A stretch of DNA of 64,000 bases, from assembly GCA_045649825.1 (NCBI GenBank), contig JAZRQO010000019.1:62001-126000 (forward strand). The letters run 5' to 3'. The DNA is from RGIG9115 sp045649825 (GTDB lineage Bacteria; Bacillota; Clostridia; UBA1381). Position 1 is the stretch's first letter. The number at the start of each line of letters is the position of its first letter. Below the pieces are notes generated by a model. The model saw nothing but the letters and a program-made list of their open reading frames with translations, searched no databases and had not been told where the DNA came from. Shown one piece after another: positions 9,379 to 17,150 of the stretch. Position numbers and translations under genes: made by a program.

Positions 9379-9878
9379 TATATACTACCTCCATATACTC
9401 CATTTGGATAGAATTCTGCCAACTCTTCCCATTGGTATATAAATAAATCAGCTATTTTATACATCAATTTACCCATACGGGTACAATCAGTTACTCTCGC
9501 AAAGGTTTCTATAAACACTACTTTTTTTCTAAGCAGTTTTGCAAGAAAACATACAGGCAGAGCTACCAGCGTACCTGTTGTTATAACAAAAGAGGGTTTT
9601 TCCTTTAGCCAAAAATGTAAAGTTTTAAAGCAATTTGCAATTAATTTAAACAACACCATTTTATCGTTTGAACCGGTTGCGTACAAATAATAATCAGCAT
9701 TGCCCTTATAATCAGTTTTTTCTGTAACCCAGAAAACATCATATTTCTCTGACAAAGGTTTGAGCATAGACAGCTGCTCATAATGCCCTCCTGATGACGA
9801 AATCAAACAAAGTTTGACCTTTTTTGGCGCAAGTTTTTCTTCTTCATATACTTTTGAAGGAAACATTGTCTTTTCCAT
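9375..9878 (-). CDS. Alg14/PssD-like membrane partner of a GT28 glycosyltransferase
   Basis: This 167-residue protein has the Alg14-type N-terminus LCLISSSGGHYEQLSML, a TEKTDYKG segment and the ITTGTLVALPVCFLAKLL stretch that recruits the catalytic Alg13-like subunit to the membrane. The downstream gene overlaps it by 4 bases and encodes that subunit. Splitting GT28 into an Alg14/Alg13 pair is a known arrangement in Gram-positive capsule loci. The 2-base gap to the epimerase gene shows it belongs to the same operon. Confidence 0.88.
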   Translation of the reverse strand: MEKTMFPSKVYEEEKLAPKKVKLCLISSSGGHYEQLSMLKPLSEKYDVFWVTEKTDYKGNADYYLYATGSNDKMVLFKLIANCFKTLHFWLKEKPSFVITTGTLVALPVCFLAKLLRKKVVFIETFARVTDCTRMGKLMYKIADLFIYQWEELAEFYPNGVYGGSIY

Positions 9879-9880
9879 TA

Positions 9881-10750
9881 TTATTTCTCCGTTAATTCAA
9901 TTGATTTATTCAAGCTGAATTTACAATAATCAGCTTTATATTCACTAATACCCTTTTCATATACCATACTTCCGAATGCCTTATTCACAAGCCCGGTAAA
10001 GCGGCTCAGCACTTTAAGGCAGCCTCCAAAACCTTTTACAAGGATTATTTTTTTACCATGCGCTTCAGCAATCAGCTTTATCAGCTCTGATGTATTACTG
10101 TACTCATTATTCTGAGGATGAAAAACACCCGTTTCGTTGTTTTCAATCATAAGTCTTACAAACTCTGCAAGATTTTCAATGTAGAGCATAGAACGCTCAT
10201 TATTGATATACGGAAAAACGGGACATTTCTGTGCAAGCTTTGAAAGGATTGGGTAATTCCCCCGACTCCCCTTTCCATATATCATAGGCGGTCTTAAAAT
10301 TACCACATTAAAATTTTCATCTTCAAGTTTTTTTAACCCAAGCTCTGCTTGTACTTTACTGTCGCCATAAAAGTTTGCAGGTGATACAGGTGTATCCTTT
10401 GTAATTATTTTTGTTTTGCCGATAGGGGCACTGTCGCCATACACAATAGCACTGCTCATAAAAATAAACTGCCTCACGCCATCTTTTTTTGCCTTTTCTG
10501 CAGTTTCAATCGTAAGATAGGTATTTACTGCGTAATACTTTTGCTTCACCTCTTCACTTACGTTGCCTACATCAGAATGTGCAAGACCTGCAACGTGAAA
10601 CACAGCATCATAATCCGAAAAATCCTTTTCACGCCACGTTCCGTCTATCATATCCACAGTGTCTACCGTATAACCCTCAAATTTTGATATATAGTTTTCA
10701 AAAGATGTTCCAATATAGCTGTCAGCTCCGGTAATAAGTATTTTTTTCAT
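9881..10750 (-). CDS. NAD-dependent sugar epimerase/dehydratase (SDR family)
   Basis: This is an extended short-chain dehydrogenase of 289 residues. It has the Rossmann dinucleotide motif ILITGADSYIG at the N-terminus, SSAIVYGD in the active-site region, and the catalytic Y-x3-K in FYGDSKVQAEL. Such enzymes interconvert or dehydrate UDP-sugars to supply the operon's glycosyltransferases. It is slightly shorter than typical UDP-glucose 4-epimerases (about 330) and looks closer to the NAD-dependent epimerases that accompany WcaJ-type transferases. It overlaps the upstream sugar transferase gene by 4 bases. Confidence 0.88.
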   Translation of the reverse strand: MKKILITGADSYIGTSFENYISKFEGYTVDTVDMIDGTWREKDFSDYDAVFHVAGLAHSDVGNVSEEVKQKYYAVNTYLTIETAEKAKKDGVRQFIFMSSAIVYGDSAPIGKTKIITKDTPVSPANFYGDSKVQAELGLKKLEDENFNVVILRPPMIYGKGSRGNYPILSKLAQKCPVFPYINNERSMLYIENLAEFVRLMIENNETGVFHPQNNEYSNTSELIKLIAEAHGKKIILVKGFGGCLKVLSRFTGLVNKAFGSMVYEKGISEYKADYCKFSLNKSIELTEK

Positions 10751-11370
10751 CTGAGTGCCTCTTCTTTTTCTTTTTCAAGCTGACCTGTTCCGCCTTCTAC
10801 TACACCGTCGCTTTTAAGAACACTGAATATTGTTCCGAAAAATAGCTTTACGTCAAACCAAAAACTCATTTTTTCTACATACTCACCGTCGAGCTTTGCT
10901 TTTACGTCGATGGGAAGCTCATCCCTGCCTCTTATTTGCGCAAGTCCCGTAAGTCCGGGAGTTATATCATTTGCACCGTATTTGTCACGTTCAGCGATAA
11001 GGTCTGTCTGATTAAAAAGTGCGGGTCTTGGACCTATAATACTCATAGAGCCCATAAATATGCAGAATATTTGAGGAAGCTCATCTATTGACGTTTTTCT
11101 TATGAACTTACCGACTTTTGTTATGTACATATCAGGATCTGCAAGAAGATGCGTTGGAACATTTTTCGGAGTATCGCTTCTCATACTTCTGAACTTTAAT
11201 ATATATATACTTTTTTTGTTCTTTCCCACTCTCTCCTGCTTGAACAAAACGTTGCCGGGACTATCAATTTTAATAATCATAGCCACTATAAGCATAGGAA
11301 TTGCAAGCACAACTATACCAATTCCTGACAAGACAACATCTATAAATCTTTTAAAGTACTTTTTGTACAT
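10747..11370 (-). CDS. Undecaprenyl-phosphate sugar-1-phosphate transferase (initiating transferase)
   Basis: This 207-residue monotopic membrane protein belongs to the bacterial sugar transferase family (WcaJ/PglC/EpsL-type). The order is one N-terminal hydrophobic segment, then VLFKQERVGKNKK, the KFRSM signature, RKTSIDELPQ and GPRPAL. It transfers a sugar phosphate from UDP-sugar to undecaprenyl phosphate and so starts the lipid-linked repeat unit. It is the first gene of the operon behind the promoter at 11412-11440. I chose the ATG at 11370; a TTG at 11388 is possible but has no good ribosome binding site. Confidence 0.92.
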   Translation of the reverse strand: MYKKYFKRFIDVVLSGIGIVVLAIPMLIVAMIIKIDSPGNVLFKQERVGKNKKSIYILKFRSMRSDTPKNVPTHLLADPDMYITKVGKFIRKTSIDELPQIFCIFMGSMSIIGPRPALFNQTDLIAERDKYGANDITPGLTGLAQIRGRDELPIDVKAKLDGEYVEKMSFWFDVKLFFGTIFSVLKSDGVVEGGTGQLEKEKEEALR

Positions 11371-11411
11371 TAGCACACACCCACTCAATTATACATAATA
11401 AATCACATTTT

Positions 11412-11440
11412 ATTATATCAGCATATATGCATAATGTCAA
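11412..11440 (-). promoter_or_regulatory. Consensus sigma-A promoter of the polysaccharide operon
   Basis: On the minus strand a perfect TTGACA (11435-11440) is followed by 17 bases and a perfect TATAAT (11412-11417). Transcription would start near 11405, about 35 bases before the ATG of the initiating sugar transferase, and read the whole operon to the left edge. No other convincing promoter was seen between the genes of this operon. Confidence 0.85.
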
Positions 11441-11472
11441 TAAAAATATAGGATTTTCATATGTTTATCACA

Positions 11473-11512
11473 AAAAAAATGCCGCTTGTTTGGTTATGTT
11501 TCAAACAAGCGG
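11473..11512 (-). terminator. Intrinsic terminator after the amidohydrolase gene
   Basis: An 11-bp stem, CCGCTTGTTTG paired with CAAACAAGCGG (11482-11492 and 11502-11512), is followed on the minus strand by a run of eight T. It ends the three-gene operon that starts near 16464. Confidence 0.85.
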
Positions 11513-11553
11513 AAAGTATTGGTTTTATTGGGTTTTTATGGATTTGTCAATTG

Positions 11554-12363
11554 TCATATTTTAATGTCGAAAACCCTGCAGGCGTTTTGGAAAAGTATCT
11601 TTTCGTTTTGCTCAGAAGAAAGCTTCAGTGCCTTGTATCTTTCTATTTCTTCTGCAGGCTCCCACATGGGGTAATCAGTACCGAAAAGAATGCGGTCTGC
11701 GGAGTACATATACACAAGCTCTCTTGCCTCAGAAGGACGAAGGTCGTAGAGACTGGAGGATGTATCAACATACAGATTTCTGAAACCGCGAAGCTTTCGT
11801 GCCGCTTCTCTCCACACAGACCAACCACCGAAATGAGCACCCACAATTATGAGCTTATCATATATTTCAAGAATTGGCACAAGACGGTTAGGGTTTGAAT
11901 AGTCATAGCGATAGTCACCTGTGTGCATAAGGATGGGAAGTCCTTTCTTTTCACACAGCTCATAGATTTTAAGACATCTGTAGTCATCAATCTTGAACTT
12001 CTGAATATCGGGGTGAAGCTTTACACCGTGAAGTCCGAGTTTAATCAGTTCATCAACATCTGCGGCAATATCTTCACTTTCGGGATGAAGCGTACCAAGA
12101 CCTGTTAAAGTGCCACCACTACCTGCAACAGTTTCAGAAATAAAACGGTTTATTGACGAAACCTGTTTTGGCGTTGTTGCAACAGATTGAACTATGCTAT
12201 GAGTAATGCCTGCTTTTTCCCGCTCCTTCATCAAAGTTGAAACACGGCCGTCCAAAGTGGCACCAATCCCGTCATAAAATGTACATGTGGCAGCTGCCGC
12301 CTTATCGGCAATTTTGTCGGGATATATATGACAGTGAGCATCTATGATTTTATATTTTTCCAT
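11554..12363 (-). CDS. Amidohydrolase-2 family metal-dependent hydrolase
   Basis: This is a 269-residue TIM-barrel amidohydrolase of the ACMSD-like (amidohydrolase 2) family. Metal-binding motifs are visible in order: DAHCHIYPDK near the N-terminus, LHTGDYRYDY mid-protein, VGAHFGGW, and the C-terminal LFGTDYPMWEP aspartate. Members decarboxylate or hydrolyse small acids; the substrate here is unknown. The ATG at 12363 follows a GGTGGAG site. It is the last gene of an operon with a TIM/acyl-CoA-ligase fusion and a LeuA-like protein, so its substrate is probably connected with the acid activated by the ligase. Confidence 0.82.
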   Translation of the reverse strand: MEKYKIIDAHCHIYPDKIADKAAAATCTFYDGIGATLDGRVSTLMKEREKAGITHSIVQSVATTPKQVSSINRFISETVAGSGGTLTGLGTLHPESEDIAADVDELIKLGLHGVKLHPDIQKFKIDDYRCLKIYELCEKKGLPILMHTGDYRYDYSNPNRLVPILEIYDKLIIVGAHFGGWSVWREAARKLRGFRNLYVDTSSSLYDLRPSEARELVYMYSADRILFGTDYPMWEPAEEIERYKALKLSSEQNEKILFQNACRVFDIKI

Positions 12364-12390
12364 AACTCCACCGCCTTTCAAAAATATTGT

Positions 12391-14850
12391 TCATTTTTTT
12401 AAGCCTAACTTTTCTACTGATTCGTCACGCATTTTGTACTTGAGGATTTTACCTGCGGCATTCATTGGGAATTCATCAACAAATATAAAGTATCTTGGAA
12501 CCTTGTGCCTTGCAATTGAAGCGTTACCAAATTCTTTCATTTCATTCTCATCAGCCGTTTCGCCTTTATGAAGAATAATCCATGCACAACATTCTTCGCC
12601 ATATCTTTCATCAGGAACTCCTACTATCTGAACATCACGAACCTTGGGATTTGTAAGATAAAATTCCTCAATTTCTCTCGGATATAAGTTTTCACCACCA
12701 CGGATAATCATATCCTTCAATCTTCCCGTTACTTTGTAATATCCGTCAGATGTTCTCATACAAATATCACCTGAATGAAGCCATCCTTCAGCGTCTATCG
12801 CCTGTGCAGTTGCCTCGGGCATTTTGTAGTAGCCTTTCATAATGTTAAAGCCGCGGGCTACAAATTCACCGCTTTCACCGTCAGGCAATTCCTCTCCCGT
12901 TTCGGGGTCGATAATTTTACATTCAACACCGGGAAAAGCACTTCCAACTGTTTCTACTCGGTGATCAAGGTCTTCGTTAACCTCACCCATAGTACATCCC
13001 GGAGAAGCCTCTGTCTGACCGTAAACAGAGATAATTTCTCGCATATTCATTTCATCTGCCGCACGTCGCATTAAATCTGCAGGGCAGTTTGCACCCGCCA
13101 TAATTCCTGTTCTCACATATGAGAAATCTGTTTTTGCAAAATCAGCATGATTGAACATTGCAATAAACATTGTGGGAACACCATTAAAACAAGTGATTTT
13201 TTCGTCATTTACACAAGCAAGTGATGATTTTGGCGAGAAGTATGGTATAGGACAAAGAGTACCGCCATGTGTCATCATAGAAGTCATAGAGAGTACCATT
13301 CCGAAGCAATGGAACATAGGTACCTGAATCATCATACGGTCTGCTGTTGACAAATCCATTCTGTCACCAATCGTTTTACCGTTGTTAACGATATTTCTGT
13401 GTGTAAGCATAACACCTTTCGGAAATCCTGTTGTTCCTGATGTGTATTGCATATTACATACATCGTCAGGCTTAACAAGAGATGCACGACGTCTCACTTC
13501 TTCACGAGGAACAAGTGAAGAACGGGAAAGCATCCGTTCCCAGGTAAGGCATCCCTGCATATCAAAACCAACCGTTACAACATTACGTAAGAACGGAAGA
13601 TTTTTTGAATACAGCGGCTCGCCCGGAGTAAGATTATCAAGTTCAGGACAAAGCTCATGAATAATTTCTTTGTAGTTAATGTCCTTACAATACTCAATCA
13701 TAACAAGAGTATGGGTATCTGACTGCTTTAACAGGTATTCAATTTCATGGATTTTGTATGCAGTATTAACAGTAACCAAAACTGCACCAATTTTTGTTGT
13801 TGCCCAAAATGTAATAAACCACTGAGGAATGTTGGTTGCCCAGATTGCAACATGGTCTCCTGCTTTTACGCCCAGAGAAATAAGTGCTGCTGCACATTCG
13901 TCAACATCACGTCTGAACTGTTCGTATGTTCTCGTATAATCAAGTGTAGGATACTTGAAAGCATACTGGTCGGGATATTTTTCTACCATTTTGTCAAGAA
14001 CATCAGAGAAAGTTACATCAATAACATCATACTTTTTCCACACAAATGTTCCCGTTTTAGCTCTGTTGTAGTATGCCTTGTCAAAACTTTTCTTCTCTCG
14101 GTTAAGTTGTGAAATATAATTTGCAAAGTGAGTTAAAACAATATCTGCATCATGGATTTCCTCATTCCACGCCGCACAAATATATCCCTCATAGTTTAGA
14201 GATGAAAGCGCACCAATGAGTTTTCCCACCTCAAGTTCGCCTTCACCAATGAGTACTGTTTTTCCGTCTTTCATATCACCGAGGCGAACATACTTTATAT
14301 ATGCTCCCAGAGTTTTAATTGTCGCTTCAGCAGTTTCGCCCGCATTAAAATATGTACCTCTCACATTCCATGAAGCACCGATTACAGCAGATGAAAAGTG
14401 GTTGATAATATCAATTACATTTTCTGTATTTGCCAGAGCCCCTACCGTTTCAAACAAAATATTAACATCTGCATTTTCTGCTTTCTTTATAGCTCTAGAG
14501 AGTTTTTCATCCAAAACATCAAATGAAACCATTTCATCTATGCGTACAATCACATTTGAAACTCCGGAGGATGCAGCCATATCCACATATTTAACTACCA
14601 AATCCGCAGTTGTGCCTATATTATCAATACTATCCGGCATACGAAGTGCTGAAACAGAGAGGTTTCTGTTTACAAGCTTTCTTTTAGCATCCGCTATGCG
14701 GTCTCGTCTTAATATACTGTCGTGATGAGAAATTCTTTCTTTGATTGCATCATATATTTCAAAGCCTTCAAACCCATAGTCAAAAGCATAGCGGCAAGTA
14801 TCAAGAAAAGTCCCGCGGCTTACATTCTTGGTTGAAAATACTATTCTCAT
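12391..14850 (-). CDS. Fusion of a TIM-barrel sugar-isomerase-like domain with an AMP-dependent acyl-CoA ligase
   Basis: This is an 819-residue two-domain protein. Residues 1 to about 260 resemble the xylose-isomerase-like TIM barrel (AP-endonuclease-2 family), starting MRIVFSTKNVSRGTFLDTC and ending near EGYICAAWNEEIHD. Residues from about 285 are a complete fatty-acid-type adenylating enzyme: the P-loop-like MQYTSGTTGFPKGVMLTH, the VYGQTEASPG motif, GWLHSGDI, the hinge GRLKDMIIRGGENLYP, and the C-terminal lysine in NAAGKILKYK. The ligase half should convert a carboxylic acid, ATP and CoA to acyl-CoA. The barrel half has no assigned substrate. A GAGGAGG site and a 3-base gap couple it to the LeuA-like gene. 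Confidence 0.85.
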   Translation of the reverse strand: MRIVFSTKNVSRGTFLDTCRYAFDYGFEGFEIYDAIKERISHHDSILRRDRIADAKRKLVNRNLSVSALRMPDSIDNIGTTADLVVKYVDMAASSGVSNVIVRIDEMVSFDVLDEKLSRAIKKAENADVNILFETVGALANTENVIDIINHFSSAVIGASWNVRGTYFNAGETAEATIKTLGAYIKYVRLGDMKDGKTVLIGEGELEVGKLIGALSSLNYEGYICAAWNEEIHDADIVLTHFANYISQLNREKKSFDKAYYNRAKTGTFVWKKYDVIDVTFSDVLDKMVEKYPDQYAFKYPTLDYTRTYEQFRRDVDECAAALISLGVKAGDHVAIWATNIPQWFITFWATTKIGAVLVTVNTAYKIHEIEYLLKQSDTHTLVMIEYCKDINYKEIIHELCPELDNLTPGEPLYSKNLPFLRNVVTVGFDMQGCLTWERMLSRSSLVPREEVRRRASLVKPDDVCNMQYTSGTTGFPKGVMLTHRNIVNNGKTIGDRMDLSTADRMMIQVPMFHCFGMVLSMTSMMTHGGTLCPIPYFSPKSSLACVNDEKITCFNGVPTMFIAMFNHADFAKTDFSYVRTGIMAGANCPADLMRRAADEMNMREIISVYGQTEASPGCTMGEVNEDLDHRVETVGSAFPGVECKIIDPETGEELPDGESGEFVARGFNIMKGYYKMPEATAQAIDAEGWLHSGDICMRTSDGYYKVTGRLKDMIIRGGENLYPREIEEFYLTNPKVRDVQIVGVPDERYGEECCAWIILHKGETADENEMKEFGNASIARHKVPRYFIFVDEFPMNAAGKILKYKMRDESVEKLGLKK

Positions 14851-14853
14851 TTA

Positions 14854-16242
14854 TTAAGCCTCCTCAAAAACAATCTTATTGAGTGCATTTATGTATGCTC
14901 TGATACTTGCGGCAACTATGTCAGTTGAAGTTCCGTTACCGGAATAAAGCTTCCCGTTATTGCGAAGTCTTACAAGGGCAGAACCTAATGCTTCTTTACC
15001 CTCTGTTACAGACTGCACCTGAAAATCATCAAGCTCATAGTGATGACCTATACACTGCTCAATCGCACGGAAGGCAGAGTCAATAGGACCGTCACCGTTG
15101 CTAACCCCGCAAATAATTTCATCATTACATTTAAGTGTAACCTGCGACATTGAACTAGTGGCATTACTGCTTGTTGTTGTGTATGTTTCAAAATGATATG
15201 TTGAAGGAGCCTGCATAGCAGAGCTTGCAATCAACGCTTCAAACTCTTTTGAGCCAACAGCGCTTTTCTTTTCACATACCTGCATAAGCGCTTTATACAC
15301 GTTTCCAACATCAGAGTCGGAAAGTTCATATCCCAAAACTTCCGCCGCATGAGCAACCTGCGCCATAGAAGAATCAGAATCAAGCAAAATCTTTTTCTTT
15401 TCACTTACGGCTTTTTCATTATCATAGCTTTCGTGATTAATGTTTGAGAGCATATCATCAATACTTGCATGGATTTTAGTTGTATCGAGGTTAATCCCAG
15501 CATCAATCTGCGAACCGCAAACACTGATTGCATCAGAAATTTCTCCGGTCAAAAGAATATCCCTGCCCGCCATAGCACATTTAATTCCGTCAGCACCATT
15601 TGTGATTGCGGCAAACGCCGATGCAACACCCATATTGATACGGTCTGATACCTGAACATATACAGGAACACTTACTGCTTCTTTAATTTTTGAAACTAAA
15701 GCTCCGATTTCTTCAGGTGTTGATACGCCTGCATCATCGCAAACAGTTATGACATTTGCACCGTTTAACTCTGCTTCGCGAACGGCAGAAATAAGGAAAT
15801 CAACGTCTGCCCTTGTTGCATCGAGAGCAGAAAACTCTATATCATTGCCGAACAATTTAGCTTCTTTAACAAGCTCTGCAATTTTTTCAAGCATAGCTGA
15901 CTGCTTTACATGATACATATATTCCATCTGAATTGTTGATACAGGAAGTTCAATCTGAAGACGAGGTTTCTTTGCATCTTTAATGCATTCCCATACAGAT
16001 TTAACATCTGCCTTATTAAACCCAACAGGAATTGCAAGAGTTGCATTCTGAACATTCTGTGCAATTGTTTTATAGATAATGGTATCTTCACGGAGATTTT
16101 TAACGGCAGGTAATTCGATGGAATTTGCACCGAGCTTATCTGCACAATTTGCAATAGCTGACTTTTCACGGAAGAGCAGCATTATTGCACGGTCCTCCGA
16201 AAGTTTTTTAAGCGTAATGTCTGCAATGTTAATTGTTCTCAT
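14854..16242 (-). CDS. LeuA-like protein lacking the catalytic metal ligands, with an intact LeuA allosteric domain
   Basis: This 462-residue protein aligns along its length with 2-isopropylmalate synthases. The canonical TTLRDGEQ motif is replaced by DITLKKLSEDR, and the metal-binding HTHDD region by VYVQVSDRINMG, so the Asp and HxH ligands are gone. The GIGERAGN loop is also missing. In contrast DATRADVDFL and the C-terminal regulatory domain (SNGDGPIDSAFRAI, SGNGTSTDIVAAS) are well kept. It is therefore likely a non-synthase homologue, perhaps a leucine-binding regulator or an enzyme with new chemistry. The ATG at 16242 follows GAAAGGAG. A leucine-rich leader ORF and attenuator lie upstream. 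Confidence 0.75.
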   Translation of the reverse strand: MRTINIADITLKKLSEDRAIMLLFREKSAIANCADKLGANSIELPAVKNLREDTIIYKTIAQNVQNATLAIPVGFNKADVKSVWECIKDAKKPRLQIELPVSTIQMEYMYHVKQSAMLEKIAELVKEAKLFGNDIEFSALDATRADVDFLISAVREAELNGANVITVCDDAGVSTPEEIGALVSKIKEAVSVPVYVQVSDRINMGVASAFAAITNGADGIKCAMAGRDILLTGEISDAISVCGSQIDAGINLDTTKIHASIDDMLSNINHESYDNEKAVSEKKKILLDSDSSMAQVAHAAEVLGYELSDSDVGNVYKALMQVCEKKSAVGSKEFEALIASSAMQAPSTYHFETYTTTSSNATSSMSQVTLKCNDEIICGVSNGDGPIDSAFRAIEQCIGHHYELDDFQVQSVTEGKEALGSALVRLRNNGKLYSGNGTSTDIVAASIRAYINALNKIVFEEA

Positions 16243-16257
16243 ACTGAAAACTCCTTT

Positions 16258-16299
16258 CAAAACAAATAAGGGACCCACAGCACTATAGCCGTGAGCCCC
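16258..16299 (-). terminator. Attenuator terminator upstream of the LeuA-like gene
   Basis: On the minus strand a 12-bp stem with three G-U pairs closes on a UAUAGU loop (arms 16288-16299 and 16270-16281) and is followed by UUAUUUGUUUU. The loop and the first bases of the 3' arm (AUAGUGCUG, 16278-16286) can instead pair over 9 bp with CAGCGCUAU (16362-16370), which is at the end of the leader ORF. The two structures exclude each other, as in transcription attenuation of amino-acid operons. Confidence 0.7.
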
Positions 16300-16357
16300 G
16301 AAAAATCATTTTACTTCCAGCAATTACTGACTATAAATATTTTTCGCACTCTACACG

Positions 16358-16444
16358 TCAAATAGCGCTGACCGAATTAGAACCTGTAAGGACTAGGGCA
16401 ACGCTTAGAAGTGTTAAAGATGTGAGTACGAATAACACGTTCAT
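16358..16444 (-). CDS. 28-residue Leu/Val-rich candidate leader peptide
   Basis: A short ORF starts with ATG at 16444, 7 bases behind a GGAG site, and ends at TGA 16358-16360. Seven of its 28 residues are leucine and five valine, with leucines at positions 4, 7, 10, 12, 13, 17 and 19 and rare CTA codons at 13 and 17. It lies between a consensus promoter and the attenuator. A ribosome stalled at the middle leucine codons would leave the antiterminator arm (16362-16370) free, whereas one at the stop codon would cover it. A small membrane peptide is the alternative explanation. Confidence 0.6.
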   Translation of the reverse strand: MNVLFVLTSLTLLSVALVLTGSNSVSAI

Positions 16445-16470
16445 AGTAATAACTCCTTCAATTTTAAATG

Positions 16471-16499
16471 ATTATACCATACACGTATATTTTAGTCAA
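16471..16499 (-). promoter_or_regulatory. Sigma-A promoter of the LeuA-like operon
   Basis: On the minus strand TTGACT (16494-16499), a 17-base spacer and a perfect TATAAT (16471-16476) give a transcription start near 16464, about 20 bases before the leader ORF. Confidence 0.8.
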
Positions 16500-16513
16500 T
16501 ATTTATTTTCAAC

Positions 16514-16543
16514 AAAAAAGCTGTGCCCAAGCACAGCTTTTTT
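16514..16543 (-). terminator. Intrinsic terminator after the phosphoribosyltransferase gene
   Basis: A 13-bp stem, AAAAAAGCTGTGC with GCACAGCTTTTTT and a four-base loop, lies directly after the stop codon of the phosphoribosyltransferase. It separates the purine genes from the LeuA-like operon. Confidence 0.9.
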
Positions 16544-16546
16544 ATA

Positions 16547-17104
16547 TTATTTTGCATTTCCGTCTTCATCAAACAAAGGAAGAGGCTCAAGATATATTAT
16601 GTCATCACGGTCTATGGCATCGCCTTCTGCAAGAACTGCCATTTTACCTACGATATTACCGCCCACCTGATTTATAAGCTTTTCCATCGCTGTAAGAGAT
16701 TCGCCTGTGCTGATTACGTCATCCACAATAAGAACTCTTTTTCCCTTTATCTTGTCAATATCATCCTGACCGATACAAAGAATCTGCTGATGGTCGGTGG
16801 TAATGGAATCCACATGGGTATACACAACATTCTTCATATACACTTTAGGACCCTTACGTGCCACAACATAAGTATTTTCTCCTCCCTGCCTTGCCATTTC
16901 GCAAATAAGAGGGATACTTTTTGCTTCTGCTGTGAACATTATATCATGCTCAGGTGCAATTTTTACAAGCTCCTCGGCACAGGCACAGGTAAGTTCAACA
17001 TCGCCGAACATTATAAATGCCGCTATTTTTAAACCATCCTTAACCTTGAACAAAGGAAGCTGCCTTGTAACACCTGCCACCTTGATTTCATAATTATCTT
17101 TCAT
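16547..17104 (-). CDS. Purine phosphoribosyltransferase-like protein
   Basis: This is a type I phosphoribosyltransferase of 185 residues. The PRPP-binding loop is RVLIVDDVISTGESL near residues 124-138, and the core includes FTAEAKSIPLICEMAR, a segment shared with adenine and xanthine phosphoribosyltransferases. It should join a purine base with PRPP to form the nucleotide. The C-terminal tail is acidic. It lies 46 bases downstream of an NCS2 purine permease gene on the same strand, which supports a salvage role. Whether the base is adenine, xanthine or another purine cannot be decided. Confidence 0.82.
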   Translation of the reverse strand: MKDNYEIKVAGVTRQLPLFKVKDGLKIAAFIMFGDVELTCACAEELVKIAPEHDIMFTAEAKSIPLICEMARQGGENTYVVARKGPKVYMKNVVYTHVDSITTDHQQILCIGQDDIDKIKGKRVLIVDDVISTGESLTAMEKLINQVGGNIVGKMAVLAEGDAIDRDDIIYLEPLPLFDEDGNAK

Positions 17105-17150
17105 TTACAAAACACCCTTCCGTAACTGTCGTTCTCATAAAGATAATTGA

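Noticed and set aside
11461..11898. Plus-strand ORF of 145 codons over the amidohydrolase 3' end
   Set aside because: It runs through the terminator hairpin and antisense to the metal-binding motifs of the amidohydrolase, so it is a shadow frame.
16243..16499. T-box leader for the LeuA-like gene
   Set aside because: No T-box sequence or specifier-loop arrangement was seen; the short ORF with alternative stems explains the region better.
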